Below, in pieces: positions 43,991 through 56,343 of a stretch of 64,000 bases of DNA; the first letter of the stretch is position 1; each line of letters begins with the position of its first letter. Under the pieces are notes generated by a model. It was not told where the DNA came from. It searched no databases and saw only the letters and a list, made by a program, of their open reading frames with translations. Position numbers and translations under genes: made by a program. This stretch comes from Loripinus fragilis. Taxonomy: Eukaryota > Mollusca > Bivalvia > Lucinida > Lucinidae. The stretch is taken from NCBI GenBank assembly GCA_964019695.1, contig OZ026524.1:66428223-66492222 (forward strand). Direction: 5' to 3'.

Positions 43991-46900
43991 AACCTTCGGC
44001 TACGGTCAAAAGATACTTAGTGCAACAATATTCTGTGGCCAATTAGCAGCAAGTATTGGGTATGAAAGATTATCTGTGTACAGTAGGCATATATTTTTTT
44101 AATTTTAAAAATGTACATGTAGAGGAGCCAGGGTTCAAAAATGTCAAAAATAAGCATTTAGGTATGCCCCCTTTTTAGCAGAATTTTCACTTGTTTTATC
44201 CTTTAGTACATAGTATAGGCAGTATGAAACCAGATATTGCACTCAATTTAAGTCTTGAAAACATACCTGTAACAGTGTGTTTAATACGTTACCCCTCATT
44301 TTCTTAAAAACAAAAATATGTAATTAAGTCTATTTAGGTAGAAGTTGAAATGTTTAAATGAACAAAACATTTATGTTATTTGTAAGATAATGCTATTCTA
44401 TACACATAATGATGTTTTTAAAAGTTGTTTGGGTCCATTATAATGTCATTTACGTTACATTTTCAACTATACCCTTAAAATTATTGATATTTTGTTAAAA
44501 AGTTTCATTTGACAACATTTTCAATATGTGTTTAATTTCATTATAACATGTATTTAAAAGAGCTTTAACTGACCATTTTAAAACTGCTAACAGATACGTT
44601 CTAACATAAATACTTTGTCAGTTATAAGCTGTTTAATTAGATGACCATTGATAAATCTTTATATAAGTTTAGAACCTCTTAAGTTTGAAAATAAGCATGC
44701 AATTTTTTCTGTTAGCTTTTAAACACCTTATGATAATTGTTTTGATATCACCGACTTCAGAGTAATACTTAACAACATTTCTGAGGTAAAATATCATTTT
44801 GTTGTTCGATTTTAAATATATAACGTATAAAACAAAGTTAAAGACAAACAAATATTGCTTAATAGCTTAAATTATACATCACTTGAAAGTTTATTTCATT
44901 AAAAAAGGGGGGGGGCTGTGTTTGATAGGCATAAAAAACACATTTGTTCCAAAAAAAGAAGTTATCAGTACTAATTAGGAGACTGTGTATATGGTTGTAA
45001 ATTTTTCTTTTAAGAAATGGTATACTTCTTGACTTAAAGCAAAACACATTGTTTGCTAATTTTTCTATGTTATATTATGCAATTTATAAACTTATAAAAT
45101 GATTAGTCTGATGCAACGTCTCAACTAGGATACATTCCTTAAGCTTGTTCAGTCAAATTTGCTAAAGTAACATATATAACTATAAATAAACGAAATATAT
45201 ATCATGATTATATATTTGTCTCAACCGTTTTACATATACAACTGAGCCTGAAAACCTAAAACAAATTTAGATGTTTGCCCATTTTTTTCTTTTAAAGCTG
45301 CATAGTCTGTAACTTTTGATCTTTTAATTTTGAACTAATGTTTCTATTTTTCAAGAACACAGTAAAAAAACTAAAATTCAGGTATACATTTTACCAATTT
45401 CGTAAATCTTAACAAATTATCAGTATCGAAACAACAGCATTTATGTTAAATTTAACTGTCTATAATTATTGGAGGGACGCAAATAATTATCGACACGAGT
45501 AAAACACACCTGTTTTATAAGATAATTCACTTTTCCGTGCAGTTTTCCGCTCTAGTGAACAGATTTATTGTGAAAACATAACTTAATTGAACTTTTACAA
45601 ATGATTTAAAAAGAAAATAAAATTTTTCGAAAAATGTTCATAGTTACAGAGTATGCAGCTTTAATTGAACAAAACAATCTAATAAGCTATTATGAAGCAG
45701 CCAAAGCTTTGTGTCAAACCTGTTCACACTCATCACAATATATAAAATAGTAAATAACATATCTGTTCTATCAAAACAGATTCATTTATGATAAAATATC
45801 TAAGAATTTCTGAAATGATGGTAGGATGTTGGAAACTTTGTTTGTTGTTGTTACTATTGGTTGTAGGATTTTTGTATCAGGCCTTTGTTTTCTAATTTGC
45901 TTCTAGTTCAGCAATCATCTTGACAAGTAAGAGAGCTGGTTGCTTCACTTTAATTATATTGTATATATCTGTGTTCCGTGTCCCTTCCTTAAGGTGCAGT
46001 GGGCCAGTCAGGAGTCTGTGATTGTGACATTTCCTAGTCATGTTCTCTAACAGAAAGAAGACGTTTGCTGGCAACCTAGACAGCATCACTCCTTTATAAA
46101 TATATAGAATAAAATGTTGTTTACATTACAATAACTCTAAGGAAACATAAGTGTATGTTATCATTTACTCTTTAAGAGAGTGGCTCTGTTATGCAAATTG
46201 TTTAAGCCACATCTATTTATGCATATATCAAAACTCAGAAGGTGACTTTTGAATTTATTGTAGCTATGAACTTTAATTTCTGCTCATTTTGAACATGACT
46301 TTCATTGTTTGATTAATGAAACTGATAGTCCTTTTAACTTAACACTACTAATCATTTGTCAAAGCAATGCAAACTTTATAACTGAATGGGTTATTCAAAA
46401 TGAATTATTGCTGTTGAAATTGGAGAAATCATCCATAAGGATGTTTTTTTACATGGCAAGGCAGCAATCATATCCAAGAAATCTAGATTTCTTCAGTTGT
46501 AATTTACGATACCAAATTTACTTGATAAAAATTTCAACAGAGAGAAAATGTATAAGCCAAATTTAACTAGGACACATTAAAATTACCGTTGAAAAGATTA
46601 TTTACGTTAATCAGAATGTTGATAGGAATAGTAATATCATAGAGTAAAAATAGCAGTCATAAGATCAAACTTAGTTTTAAATTAGCAATTAGCGGATGTT
46701 AAGTTCTGTCATAATACCATAGCAGTCATTGGACCCCATTTTAAACAAACTGTTGCAGGAATCCTGTCAGTTGATTCCTTTCATGTGCGTTAAATAATAG
46801 ATGAGTTGTTAACACATCAGGGTACAGAGACAAAAAGGCATACATTAAATTATCTACTCTGCTAATAAAATAATAATTATATGGACAATAGAGAAGGCAC

Positions 46901-49120
46901 AATAGTGAGTATCATTACTTACACACATACTAGATTTACATTTATGCTAAGAAAGTATGCATAAACTTAACATATAGTATGTATGCATGTCTAATTTGTC
47001 TGTCGCTCTTTTTTATCAATCATCTGCATAAGAAATTGTATTTCTTTCGATTTGTAAAAGTATCATGATACATCTCAGATAGTGATAACATTGTCTCTAT
47101 TGCCAATTGCACTATATGTAAGTATGATACAGCAAGGCATTTGTTGAGTATACTATATGAAAGTATTCTTTGAAAGTAGCATAAGTATGGATTTTGTTCC
47201 TATTACATGAACTATCAATATACCATAAATATAGCATGGTTTAACAAGTTGGTACATGTTTTATGGGTATTAGTTAGTTAGTTTTAAGGACTGAATGACT
47301 GTTGTTATGATTACTTATTGTGAGTGTAAAAAATAAACAGTGTCCTGCTGAATTAAATAAACATTAAAACAGATTCTATCACGTATGCTGATAAGCTATA
47401 TAGCTAAAAAGCAAACGTCTGCAAACATTCTGGAATATATGATCAATCAAGTCCTATTCTAGAAAGTTGTTTGCTCAAGGTCCTGATTGTCGAAGTCTAA
47501 TCATTTAGAAATGTCTACAATACTAACAATGCAGGGGAGCTTTTCCAACTTATTAACAGACATGTGTCTGTTTCTTAAGTATTAAAATGGTAATTTAGAA
47601 TAAATACTGTCCTGTTTCAATGCTTCACAAACGTGTAGAATCAGGCAACATAATGATTAAAGAAATGATCTTTATATTTTTGTTATATACGTTACCAACA
47701 TAAATAATACTCTTTTTCCAAAGCCGACACGCTGTAGATACTAAAATATTATAACCCCAAGGATAGCTAAGGCGGGTGCTAAATCAGAGACAGAAATCAT
47801 CACGATTTCCACAAACGTCAGTTTTGTTTCATATGACACCGATGAAGGTACCTTTAATGTTTCACTTCTTTATTTGGACTTCTGCTTGGAATATCTTATA
47901 TTTCTTTAGAGTTTTAAGGTATATTTTGTGCCTTATTGTTTTAAATATAGCTGCTGTAACGAAAAACTGTTTATAAATGCATATATTTGATGGCTTTTAC
48001 AATGTGTGATGGATCTGACTATTTCTACTGCATTTTTTTTTTGTTCAGTGAGCTGTTGGCGGTGTAAGAAAATGTCTTGTATATGGCATTTAACACCAAT
48101 TAATGCATAAAAAGAAGCAAATACATGGTAGTGGCACAGATGTTAAAGATTTTTTTAAGTTTTTTGAAACAATTTAGTTATGAATAATAAATAGGTATCA
48201 ATTATCCTATTTACATGATTCCTAAAACATATACTTGATGGCATTTATGTGCTTTATTTTCTAGTTTTTCCCTTTAAAGCAAATATGATTTTGTTGATGT
48301 TCATTCATATTAAATATTTAAAAATACAATATTTCAAATCTAGTTTTGCGCACTAAGATGGAAGTCAATTTAATTTTCACCTACTAGCTGTTTGAACGCA
48401 TTTACACATAACATTGCACAAAAATATTGTTTTAAAAAAGTAACGTATATAACAGAACTTCCAGGTGCCTAAACTAATATAATTATTCTGCAATTAAGCT
48501 GCATCTACTTAAAATATCAATCATACCAATATGTAAGAAAACGATGCAAATGATAATAACAATATACTATGAGTTTCCTTATTATCTAATGGTAACGTAT
48601 TAGACTTGGCTATTGCATGGTAAATGCACATGTTCATCTAATGCTAACAGACATTTTATATTAAATTAAGTAGCTAAGAAAATCTTAATGTACAAAAATC
48701 TCCCTCCACAAGTCTTTTGGCAGACCATGGCCAAGTAAACAATAGTAATATATTTGAATGTGAGTAACGTATATAACAATTACGTAAGCGTAAGTCATTT
48801 AAACTTATTGTCAGTTTGGTGCTTTTTAATTAAGTAACTGTATAGCAATATGCAGATAGTAGGAACTGTGACCTATCTGGTCTAAATAACTTTTCTTTTC
48901 AGTTATGTAGCGAATAGCCTACTACATGAAGCCTGTATGAGGGTAGCTATGGTCACCCCATAAATAAACATCTTTTGCAAGACTTAAAATTTGTGCAATA
49001 TCTGTTTTCACACTTCTGAAACATCATACTAACACAGGATATAGTCTAAAATTCTGCTACTTTCCGGCCACTTTTTTTTCCAATTTTTGAATCGCTGGCT
49101 CCCCTACTAATGTGTTATTT
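43991..49120. other. Long gene-free, AT-rich stretch
   Basis: No coding region is supported over 5 kb. Recognised pieces: 44427-44520, an inverted match to 24320-24415; 45930-46050, a retroelement 3' fragment on the + strand ('cagtgggccagtcaggagtc', 'gacatttcctagtcatgttc'); and a recurring GTAACGTATATAAC motif (47684, 48440, 48764, weaker at 45169). Confidence 0.5.
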
Positions 49121-49292
49121 TTTTTATTTTTTTTTTGTTTTGTTGCTTTACGTCCCAAGTCAACAGCTATGGTCATGGCGGGACAGTCAGTTCACATAAC
49201 CACACTTTTTCCTTGGCAAGCTTGAACAAGCAGTTATCCAGTACTTCGTGCAATACTTTCACTTGCAACTGACAACAACCCTTTTTTGAATG
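49121..49292 (-). mobile_element. 5'-truncated CCGGGCC-head SINE
   Basis: Only the 3' half is present: body with AACTGACTGTCCCGCCATGA, tail GGGACGTAAAGCAACAAAAC plus A-rich run. It lacks the tRNA head, as expected when LINE-type reverse transcription stops early. Confidence 0.8.
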
Positions 49293-50390
49293 AGAAAAAG
49301 TCGTAGTTGGGTATGGGCTTTTGAATGCGACATAGTATGTTAGAGATGAAAATTAAAAATTATTATTTTCTTGATTATAAGCTAGATAGAAGGGTTATGG
49401 TAACATTCATAAAAACAGAATTTATTATTTCCTTTTATTAGAAATGAGCTGCAAAACAAATAGCCAAGGGTTTACTAAGATCTCATTCTTTGTACATAAA
49501 TGGCGTCATGGAGCGTTACTACATATTTGGAAAATACTTCAGAGTTGTCTTTGTGCCACCTAACAGGAGTTGAGATCGCTGCAAAAAGAAAACTGTGAGG
49601 ATGTGATTATTTTTCAACATGGCGTTGATATACCTTTCCGACTTTTTTTTATATTAAGGGGCATGACAGCACTGGTAGTTGCCAGGTGCACGCTGTATAA
49701 TTGCTGACGAATGAGCACAAGTAGTATGGGCTATGCAAAATCAGAAGAAATTTTAAAATATATTCATAATCATTATTTTAAGAGATATGAACTAGCCCTT
49801 GACTGTGATCATTTTGGTATATTGGTGTGTATTTTCAAATCGCTATAGAAGAGAAAATAGCATGCTTATATTTAGTTATTCTTGCTAATAATTAACGTTT
49901 TAATGGATGATTTTGTCGGTGCATTGGCAAATGCTTTTTTCCATAGATAGCAGCGTCGAATTCTATTCTGACGGCTAACTTGCAATAGCAAGATTTTTGG
50001 TCAGTGTGCTTATCTACTCTAGAGTCAAAGCTATATATCTTGACAAATGATGTAAATATATATCAATTGATAGACAGAAGTTAGTCTATTCAAATGATGC
50101 ATACTCATGGTGTCTTAAATTCTATAATTTGTAGAGATACAAAAACAATTCTAGGAACATAAAAATGCCCATTGTACCAAAATCTCGTGTGCTGGCTCAC
50201 TTGGCTCTGAAGGGGTACACAGTCAATTTGAAATTAAATCATACTATCTGCCGCAAACCGGATCAAAATCGAATATATAGAGAATACTAGGTGAGTGTCG
50301 TTTACCAGGCAATGCTTGGAGAACGCTTGTTGACATCGCGAGGCTTGACGAGCGATTCAACATGCATTATCAAAGCCGAGCCTGGTTAAC
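49293..50390. other. Gene-free spacer
   Basis: No gene is recognised. 'atctgccgcaaaccgg' near 50245 recurs as 'atctgccgcaaactgg' near 51903 in the same orientation, outside the foldback. Confidence 0.45.
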
Positions 50391-51646
50391 CACGCTAGAG
50401 AACCATTGTACTCAAACAGCGCAGTCATCGCGTGGTTGTTGCAGTCGACGAGTGCACAAAATAGAGTACCAAGCTCTTAATAAAAGTATTATTTTGGTCG
50501 ATCTTTTACTTCTGAATATATATATCGCACATTGTTATCACTTATAAATCCAGCTGTGGATCTGCTAAACAAATTTATGTGGGTTGAGTGATAGGTGTAA
50601 CAGCGCCAGAATTATGCCAAAAATGTGATTTTTTTCCTGAAAAAGAGGATGAAATAAATTTTTACTTATGTTCTGGAATTTATGCTTACTTTCGATAAAT
50701 TGCAAAAAACCAATCCTTTAAGATGCACAAAGTTTGAAAGCTGAGGAGAGAGCACTTTGGAAGTTATTCAAGCTTTTCATACTGTACGCATAGTTATGTA
50801 TATCGGGTGTTCTGGCCCAGTAGTCGTGTGTCTACATAGAATCAATATGAAACAGTCAACGACCCGACCACTGGACCAGAACACCCGATATACAAGCTAT
50901 GCGTACAGTTTCAAAAGCTTGCACAACTTTCAAAATGCTTTAGCCTCAGTTTTCAAAGTTTTTTTCACATTAAAGTACTGTCATCTTGCATTTAGCTAAA
51001 GTAATAAGCATAAATTCCAGAACATTTGCAGAAATTTCTTTCACCCACTTTTCAAGAAAAATCACATTTTTGACATAGCTCTGGCGCTGTAGCGACTATC
51101 ACTCAACCCACAAAAATTGTGTTAAGCAGATACATAGCTTAATTTACAAGTAACACTATTTCGCGATGAATATTTTCAGAAGTAAGACATTGACCAAAAG
51201 ATTACCCTTTAAATTACCCTTTAAACAGCTAGACCGGGCCGCGTAGCGCAGTCGGTAACGTGTCTGGCTACAGATGCGTGTCTGACTGCAGATCCAGGGG
51301 TTGCGAGTTCGATCCCGGCCCGGTCCCATACTTTCGTGGAGATTGATCATGAAATAATTTCTACGGTCATTCTCCTCCCTTCCGATGATTCATTCAAGAA
51401 GGGTTGTTGCCAGTCACAAGCGAAAGTATGCGCAAAAATTACTGGTTAACCGCTTGTTCAAGCCTGCCCAGGAAAAAGTGTGGTTAGGTGAACTGACCGT
51501 CCCGCAATGACCATAGCTGCTGATTTGGGACGTAAAGCAACAAAACCAACCAACCAAATTTAAACAGCTAGGTACAATATTTTGTGCACTCGTCGACTGC
51601 AAACACCACGCGATGACTGCACCTATCGAGTACAGAGGTTCTCTAG
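50391..51646. mobile_element. Nested foldback: outer arms, inner 610-bp foldback, SINE insert
   Basis: The outer arms are 50391-50481 and 51567-51646 (GCAGTCATCGCGTGGTTGTT opposite CACCACGCGATGACTGCACC). Inside, 50541-51150 is a second foldback with ~240-bp arms (TGGGTTGAGTGATAG and inverse, GTTCTGGAATTTATGCTTAC and inverse, and CGGGTGTTCTGGCCCAGTAG near its centre). The right outer arm is preceded by a SINE with its own target duplication. Confidence 0.75.
51233..51558 (+). mobile_element. tRNA-derived SINE (CCGGGCC head), full length with 13-bp duplication
   Basis: Head ACCGGGCCGCGTAGCGCAGT, B box GCGAGTTCGATCCCGGCC, body, tail GGGACGTAAAGCAACAAAAC then CAACCAACCAAA. The 13-bp TTTAAACAGCTAG stands at 51220-51232 and 51559-51571. 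Confidence 0.92.
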
Positions 51647-52578
51647 CGTGAAACTTGATATGAAAAACGCGAATCTGGTATTCTATTTATCAGTTTACCC
51701 ATTGTTTTAATCTTCAAACTAGCGATTATGATGTAATTTTCGATTTTTGTGTTGATTCAGCGTCATTAGCGACGTCATTCAAAAAGTGCAACGTCATCAT
51801 GAGCTGATAAAGGCACATGCCGTGAGATAGACCATGTTTATCAGGCAACGTGCAGCAATACAGTTAATATGAGAGGTAACTGATAAACCACAGTCCATTT
51901 ATCTGCCGCAAACTGGTCATGGATCAAAATCAAACAGCACAACTGTTACTGACCTTAGTAGAAAATGGAATAGATGGAAAGCAGGCATTTAGGCTGTTTG
52001 GTTTCACAAAGCTCAAGTAAAAATATGCATATAAAAATAATAACTAATCGCCTTCTTTTCATTTTATCTGTGTTTTGCATTTTCATTTATTCTTCTGTTG
52101 TTAAATGGTTGATTTTGATGAGAAAAAATGTACAGATTTGCAATGAATGGACCTTCAAAATATACAGAAACGTAAATAGATATTCAAAATGGCCGCCTCC
52201 TTTGACTTATTTGAATTCAGAGTTTTCATTTTTAAATTACGTCCGATTTTGACCAAACATGCAATAAACTGCGTTCTCTAATAAGCCCCTTTAAACCCTT
52301 TTATAGAGACGACTTTAACGCTTTTGCAAACAGAGCAGACCCAGATCAGGAAGCTCTTGGAGCTGCCTGATCAGGCTTTACTCTGTTTGCTTATGGAAAT
52401 ATGATATATCTGACCGTACTCTAGTGTACCTGCAAAGTTATTTCTTTCCTCCATGTACAAACGTGAAAGTTTATTTATATGCTTATTCATAGTGGGTGGA
52501 GCCTAACATGAATATTCATGAAAGAAAGGGTAATATTTTGCACAGTGTTTATGAATAGTGCGTGCCCCTTTTAGTCTT
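51647..52578. other. Spacer with hairpin fragment
   Basis: 52326-52390 is a hairpin of the TTAACCCTT MITE centre type (GCAAACAGAGCAGACCCAGA and inverse). 52470-52570 resembles the 'gggtggagcctaacatgaat' part of a dispersed repeat. No gene. Confidence 0.5.
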
Positions 52579-53733
52579 TTAACCGGTCAACAGTTTGATA
52601 ACTTCCTTTCTGTAAGTCAAGTCTAAACAAAAATACACAACTGGATTCATGGCATAATTGATAAAATAAAATCTGTAAAAACAGAACAGCAATATTAGTT
52701 CTTTGGTCGAGCTGTAGTCATGGAAGTTTCGCAGAGCAAACACATAACCAAAGGCCAGTGCCAGCAGAAATGTCATTGAAAATGTTCCAGCAATCACTAC
52801 CATTATTACTACTTTTCTAACTTGGATCGGAGTTGTTCGCAATCTCGGTCTCGAATTGTTAAATGTGGTAATCAAGCTCGTTCTTCGCTCCATGCGCTCT
52901 GTGGTGAGACTGTTTTGGCGTCGCATGGTTGTTAGACGACGACTTTCAGTAGGGCTTGTTTTAAGATCACTTCCTGATTGGCTCTTTTCTGGTTCAATGA
53001 TAGTCTCTGTAGTAAACATAGTTTGGCTGCTACTTGTGACAGAACATGATCTGGTTATTTAGAGTCCCTCGTGTTTTCTCTGTAGTTTTTTCATGTGCAT
53101 CACGTGTGTTATTGTAGCCCTGGCAACAAATACGTACAACAGTATTGTAGCCACGAGAAAAAGGTCATAAGCTGATAGAAGATGTCTGTAAAGTTCCGGG
53201 TATTTAGTCTGATGATATTGAGTCTGCACTTCACATACTAAAATATCTTCGCTGTGATTTCCATCTGTCACAGTGTAGTTATTTACACCCCACAAAATGG
53301 CGGCAGGTGACGCGCACATTAGGGAGCCTACCAATCCACAGCCACACAGTATGATAATAGAAACTTTACTCATTTGTGTTCCAAAAGGTCTACAAATAGT
53401 CCTATATTTACAAACAGCTGTTACAAACAGCATATACATTGCAGAAAGTCCAGTAAACTGTACGGAGAAGTTCTTAGCCTTGCAGAGCAGTTCCGACGGT
53501 GCTTCAAACCAGAACCATACGGACACGGTTTCCATGGGTACCGTCGAACAACAGCTGGTAAAGTCAACAAAACTTAGCGCTATGACAAGATACCGAAAAC
53601 GGGTCTTTGGATAACGGAAGCCATATATGTATAGAACGGTCATATTTCCAAGAAATCCGATGACATTGTAAACAATAAATGTAACAACCACAGGAAGAAT
53701 CGAAGTCTGAAATTCTTGCTTTAAGTCCGCCAT
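52579..53733 (-). pseudogene. Rhodopsin-class receptor paralogue with one in-frame TAA in loop 3
   Basis: The start is the ATG at 53733 (agcATGg), not the TTG eight codons upstream. The first 224 codons cover helices 1-5: N30 in GFLGN, D57 in LSFVD, Cys84/Cys167, and Cys108-Lys109-Tyr110 in place of DRY. TAA follows at 53061-53059, in the expected third loop. The same frame then stays open for 159 codons: a Ser/Thr-rich loop, helix 6 (VVIMVVIAGTFSMTFLLALAF), helix 7 with NPVVY and a short tail ending KLLTG at 52579. No frameshift is present, and helix 6-7 residues match the intact gene at 30813 closely. So either a recent null mutation, a polymorphism or assembly error, or a truncated five-helix product. 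Splicing around the stop looks unlikely because the nearest GT/AG choices make only a tiny intron. TAA gives no selenocysteine option. Confidence 0.85.
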
Positions 53734-54287
53734 GCTGATTCTGTGTTCAAGAATCAAAGTGAAAAATATTGATAAAAATACTGATAATAAGTTTAGAAAC
53801 CTACTTCACAAAATAATACCTTCTGCCCAATGTCCAAGAACCTGATAACGCAAAGAACAGCCAGTGACATATATTAAATATAGCATCCATGTATGCGCTC
53901 GTATATGTAGGTATATTTACATTTTCAAAGCAAGCCTTTAATGAATCTGTAGAATTTTTTGCAACCGTTCATAGCCTCATGAATTATATAAATTTGATTG
54001 ACAGCTGCCATGCTCACTTGCCCGTGTAATACGCTTCGAACATCGAATTCATTCGGCAGAAGTGACACTGGTGTTGTGATTGACAGCGAGCCACACCTGA
54101 GTCGCACGTGCAAAACAAGCCTCTTGTTTGCTCTATTGGCTGTCCGTGTTCACACGTGCTGTTCCGCTTTTCCGTTTTACACTCCATCAAAACCATTAAT
54201 ACTACAAAAGCTGTTTTGTTTCCTAAATTATGAATAATTTCTATATTTTAGATACATGTAATTATAATAAAATGTAAATATAAGCAA
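53734..54287. other. 5' side of the broken receptor; spacer
   Basis: On the minus strand a pyrimidine-rich run ending in 'gattcttgaacacag' lies just before the ATG and could be a 3' splice site for an upstream non-coding exon. This is weak. No other feature. Confidence 0.3.
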
Positions 54288-54430
54288 TAAATTCAATTTT
54301 TGGAATGTTCATGGAATCATGAATACTTCGGGTCTCTTGCAAAGTTAACGTGAAACTTTGAGTTACACGTTTAACTTTGCAAGAGACCCGAAGTATTCAT
54401 AATTCCACGAACATTCCAAATTGAATTCAG
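54288..54430. mobile_element. Stand-alone GGAATGTTCATGGAATCATG hairpin element
   Basis: Arms TTCAATTTTTGGAATGTTCA and inverse, TTCGGGTCTCTTGCAAAGTT and inverse, with a small loop. This copy has no SINE head next to it, unlike those at 3.1, 13.1 and 15.6 kb, so the hairpin is an independent foldback element. Confidence 0.8.
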
Positions 54431-55020
54431 TTCTTAAATTAAAACATATTTAATGGACCATATGTTTGTGCGCCCTTGGTGCTTTGGTTGTCTAGCTTTG
54501 TCTTTTCATTTTGAACTGGTCTGTTTCGTTTTCGACAAATGGGCCAGCTTACGTGATTTTGGTATCTATGGCATAAGCAACGAAGCGTCGATAAAATGGT
54601 TTGCATTTTATCTTTTCCCAAAGCCGTTTTAGGAACTCAATGATACATAAGCACTTAATGTTAGATCCCCAATTTAAATTTTCCCGAGGTGCCCCTCGAA
54701 CTTCGTCAATTTGGTATAAGTTATACAACGTGCAGATATGATTAGGTCGCATTTGAAACACTCACAACGACCGTGTTGTCTTTTTTGTAAGGTTGACGTT
54801 TCCGAGGTACATATGGAAGTAACACGTATTTGCAAAGTACGAGGGCTGCGGAGATACCACTGAGCATTGCTGCATGCCATTTAATAGGTACCTTTTCTAC
54901 TAAAAACTGACTGAGATATATTTGTTATTTTATTAACACTTCTGTAGTTTAATTTCTAGATGACTTTATTAGAACTATTGGATGACAGTCTGGTGGAGCG
55001 GAAGAAGGGATAAACCAATT
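54431..55020. other. Spacer
   Basis: No feature recognised. Confidence 0.4.
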
Positions 55021-55262
55021 GAGCCGCGATATGATATTTCATACAATATGGTATGTGCGACCAGCAATGGCTCAGACCAGCCTGCGCATACGCGCAGTCT
55101 GATCAGAGCCTTTGCTAGTCGCTTGATTATACTATGACTGTTAAGCTACTGACCGAACATCATTTGGAGTTTCTAAGTTTAAAAGGAGGCTGCACAAACA
55201 GGTCTGAGTCTATTCATGCCCAGTCAAAATGCCACATTGTTGGAAATCTCATGTCGCGGCTC
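55021..55262 (+). mobile_element. MITE, GAGCCGCGACATG family, copy 5
   Basis: Ends GAGCCGCGATATGATATTTC and TCATGTCGCGGCTC; internal CAGCCTGCGCATACGCGCAG palindrome. Confidence 0.85.
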
Positions 55263-55350
55263 ATACGGTTATCCAGCTTGTGTAGCACTTCTGTTTGGCG
55301 GTAAATATTATAAAAAAAAATCGAACAAATTTTCTGTTCGCAAATTAAAT

Positions 55351-55586
55351 GAGCCGCGACATGTGATTTCCAACAATGTGGTATTTTGACACATGTAGAC
55401 TCAGACGAGTATGTGCAACCTCCTTTTAAGCTTAGAAATTCAAAATGATGTTCAGACAGTAGCTTAACACTCATAGAATAATCAAGCGCTTAGCAAAGGC
55501 TCTGATCAGACTGCGCTTATGCGCAGGCTAATCTGAGGCCTTGCTAGTTGCACATACCACATTGTTGGAAATCTTATGTCACGGCT
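55351..55586 (-). mobile_element. MITE, GAGCCGCGACATG family, copy 6
   Basis: Ends GAGCCGCGACATGTGATTTC and CTTATGTCACGGCT. It lies 88 bp from copy 5 in opposite orientation, so the pair forms a ~570-bp inverted repeat. Confidence 0.85.
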
Positions 55587-55867
55587 AAAGTGTTGGTTCT
55601 CAGGGCTGGAAGTCTCAATATGCTTATCAGAACAGCAAACAGAGAAGACACTGATCGGACTGCTTCTTCAGTCTGATCTGGGTTTGCGCAGTTTGTCTAA
55701 GCCCTTTTTAGTTAGCAATTAGTATTCAAAATTTTAGAACATTTGCGAAAAATATTCTAAAAATTCAAACACTTTTCTCACTCTGATCTCAAATAAGTTG
55801 TTGGTAGTCCCAAAATGCTTGTCGGCAAACAGAGAAGACTGACACCTCTGACCTGTGCCAGGTCGGT
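55587..55867. other. Spacer with hairpin fragment
   Basis: 55635-55700 ('gcaaacagagaagacactga' ... 'gtctgatctgggtttgcgca') is a diverged centre of the TTAACCCTT hairpin family. Confidence 0.5.
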
Positions 55868-56160
55868 AAAGTTAGCAGCGGTATAGCTGCAGCGAAAAAC
55901 GGCCAAGTTGGCAGCAATTTTACTGCAGCAAAGAACGGTCAAGTTAGCAGCAGTTTTGCTGCAGCGAAAAGCGGTCAGGTTGGCAGCAATTTTACGGCAG
56001 AAAAAAACGGTCAAGTTAGCACAAAATTTGCTGCTGACACAAAATTCCTGCTAGCAAAAAATTGCTGCTGGCACAAAAAATCCTGCTACCACAAAATTTG
56101 CTGCTGGCACAAATATTCCTGCTACCACAAAATTTGCTGCTGGCACAAAATTCCTGCAGT
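55868..56160 (+). repeat. 36-bp minisatellite with two repeat types
   Basis: About four units of 'ggtcaagttagcagcagttt'-type sequence (period 36 bp) occupy 55868-56030. They are followed by about three units of 'gctgctggcacaaatattcc'-type sequence (also period 36 bp) to 56160. A period of 12 codons keeps frames open by chance on both strands, so no protein is claimed. Confidence 0.8.
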
Positions 56161-56343
56161 GTTTCGGCGAGAGTGTGTTTTTCTTGCGTTTGGGGCGCAA
56201 TACATTTATGCCAGTCATTACCAAAATGTACGTGTCGATTTTCTTTTCTTTATTCACCTAGCAAATATCAAATGTGATGATTTACCTTGTTATGTATCAA
56301 TATTGACTATATGCTTAAATTTGATGCCCATGTTTCTGAAATT

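Noticed and set aside
53059..53061. Programmed recoding or selenocysteine at the receptor stop
   Set aside because: The codon is TAA, not TGA, and no stem-loop or slippery context was seen; a mutation or assembly error is simpler.
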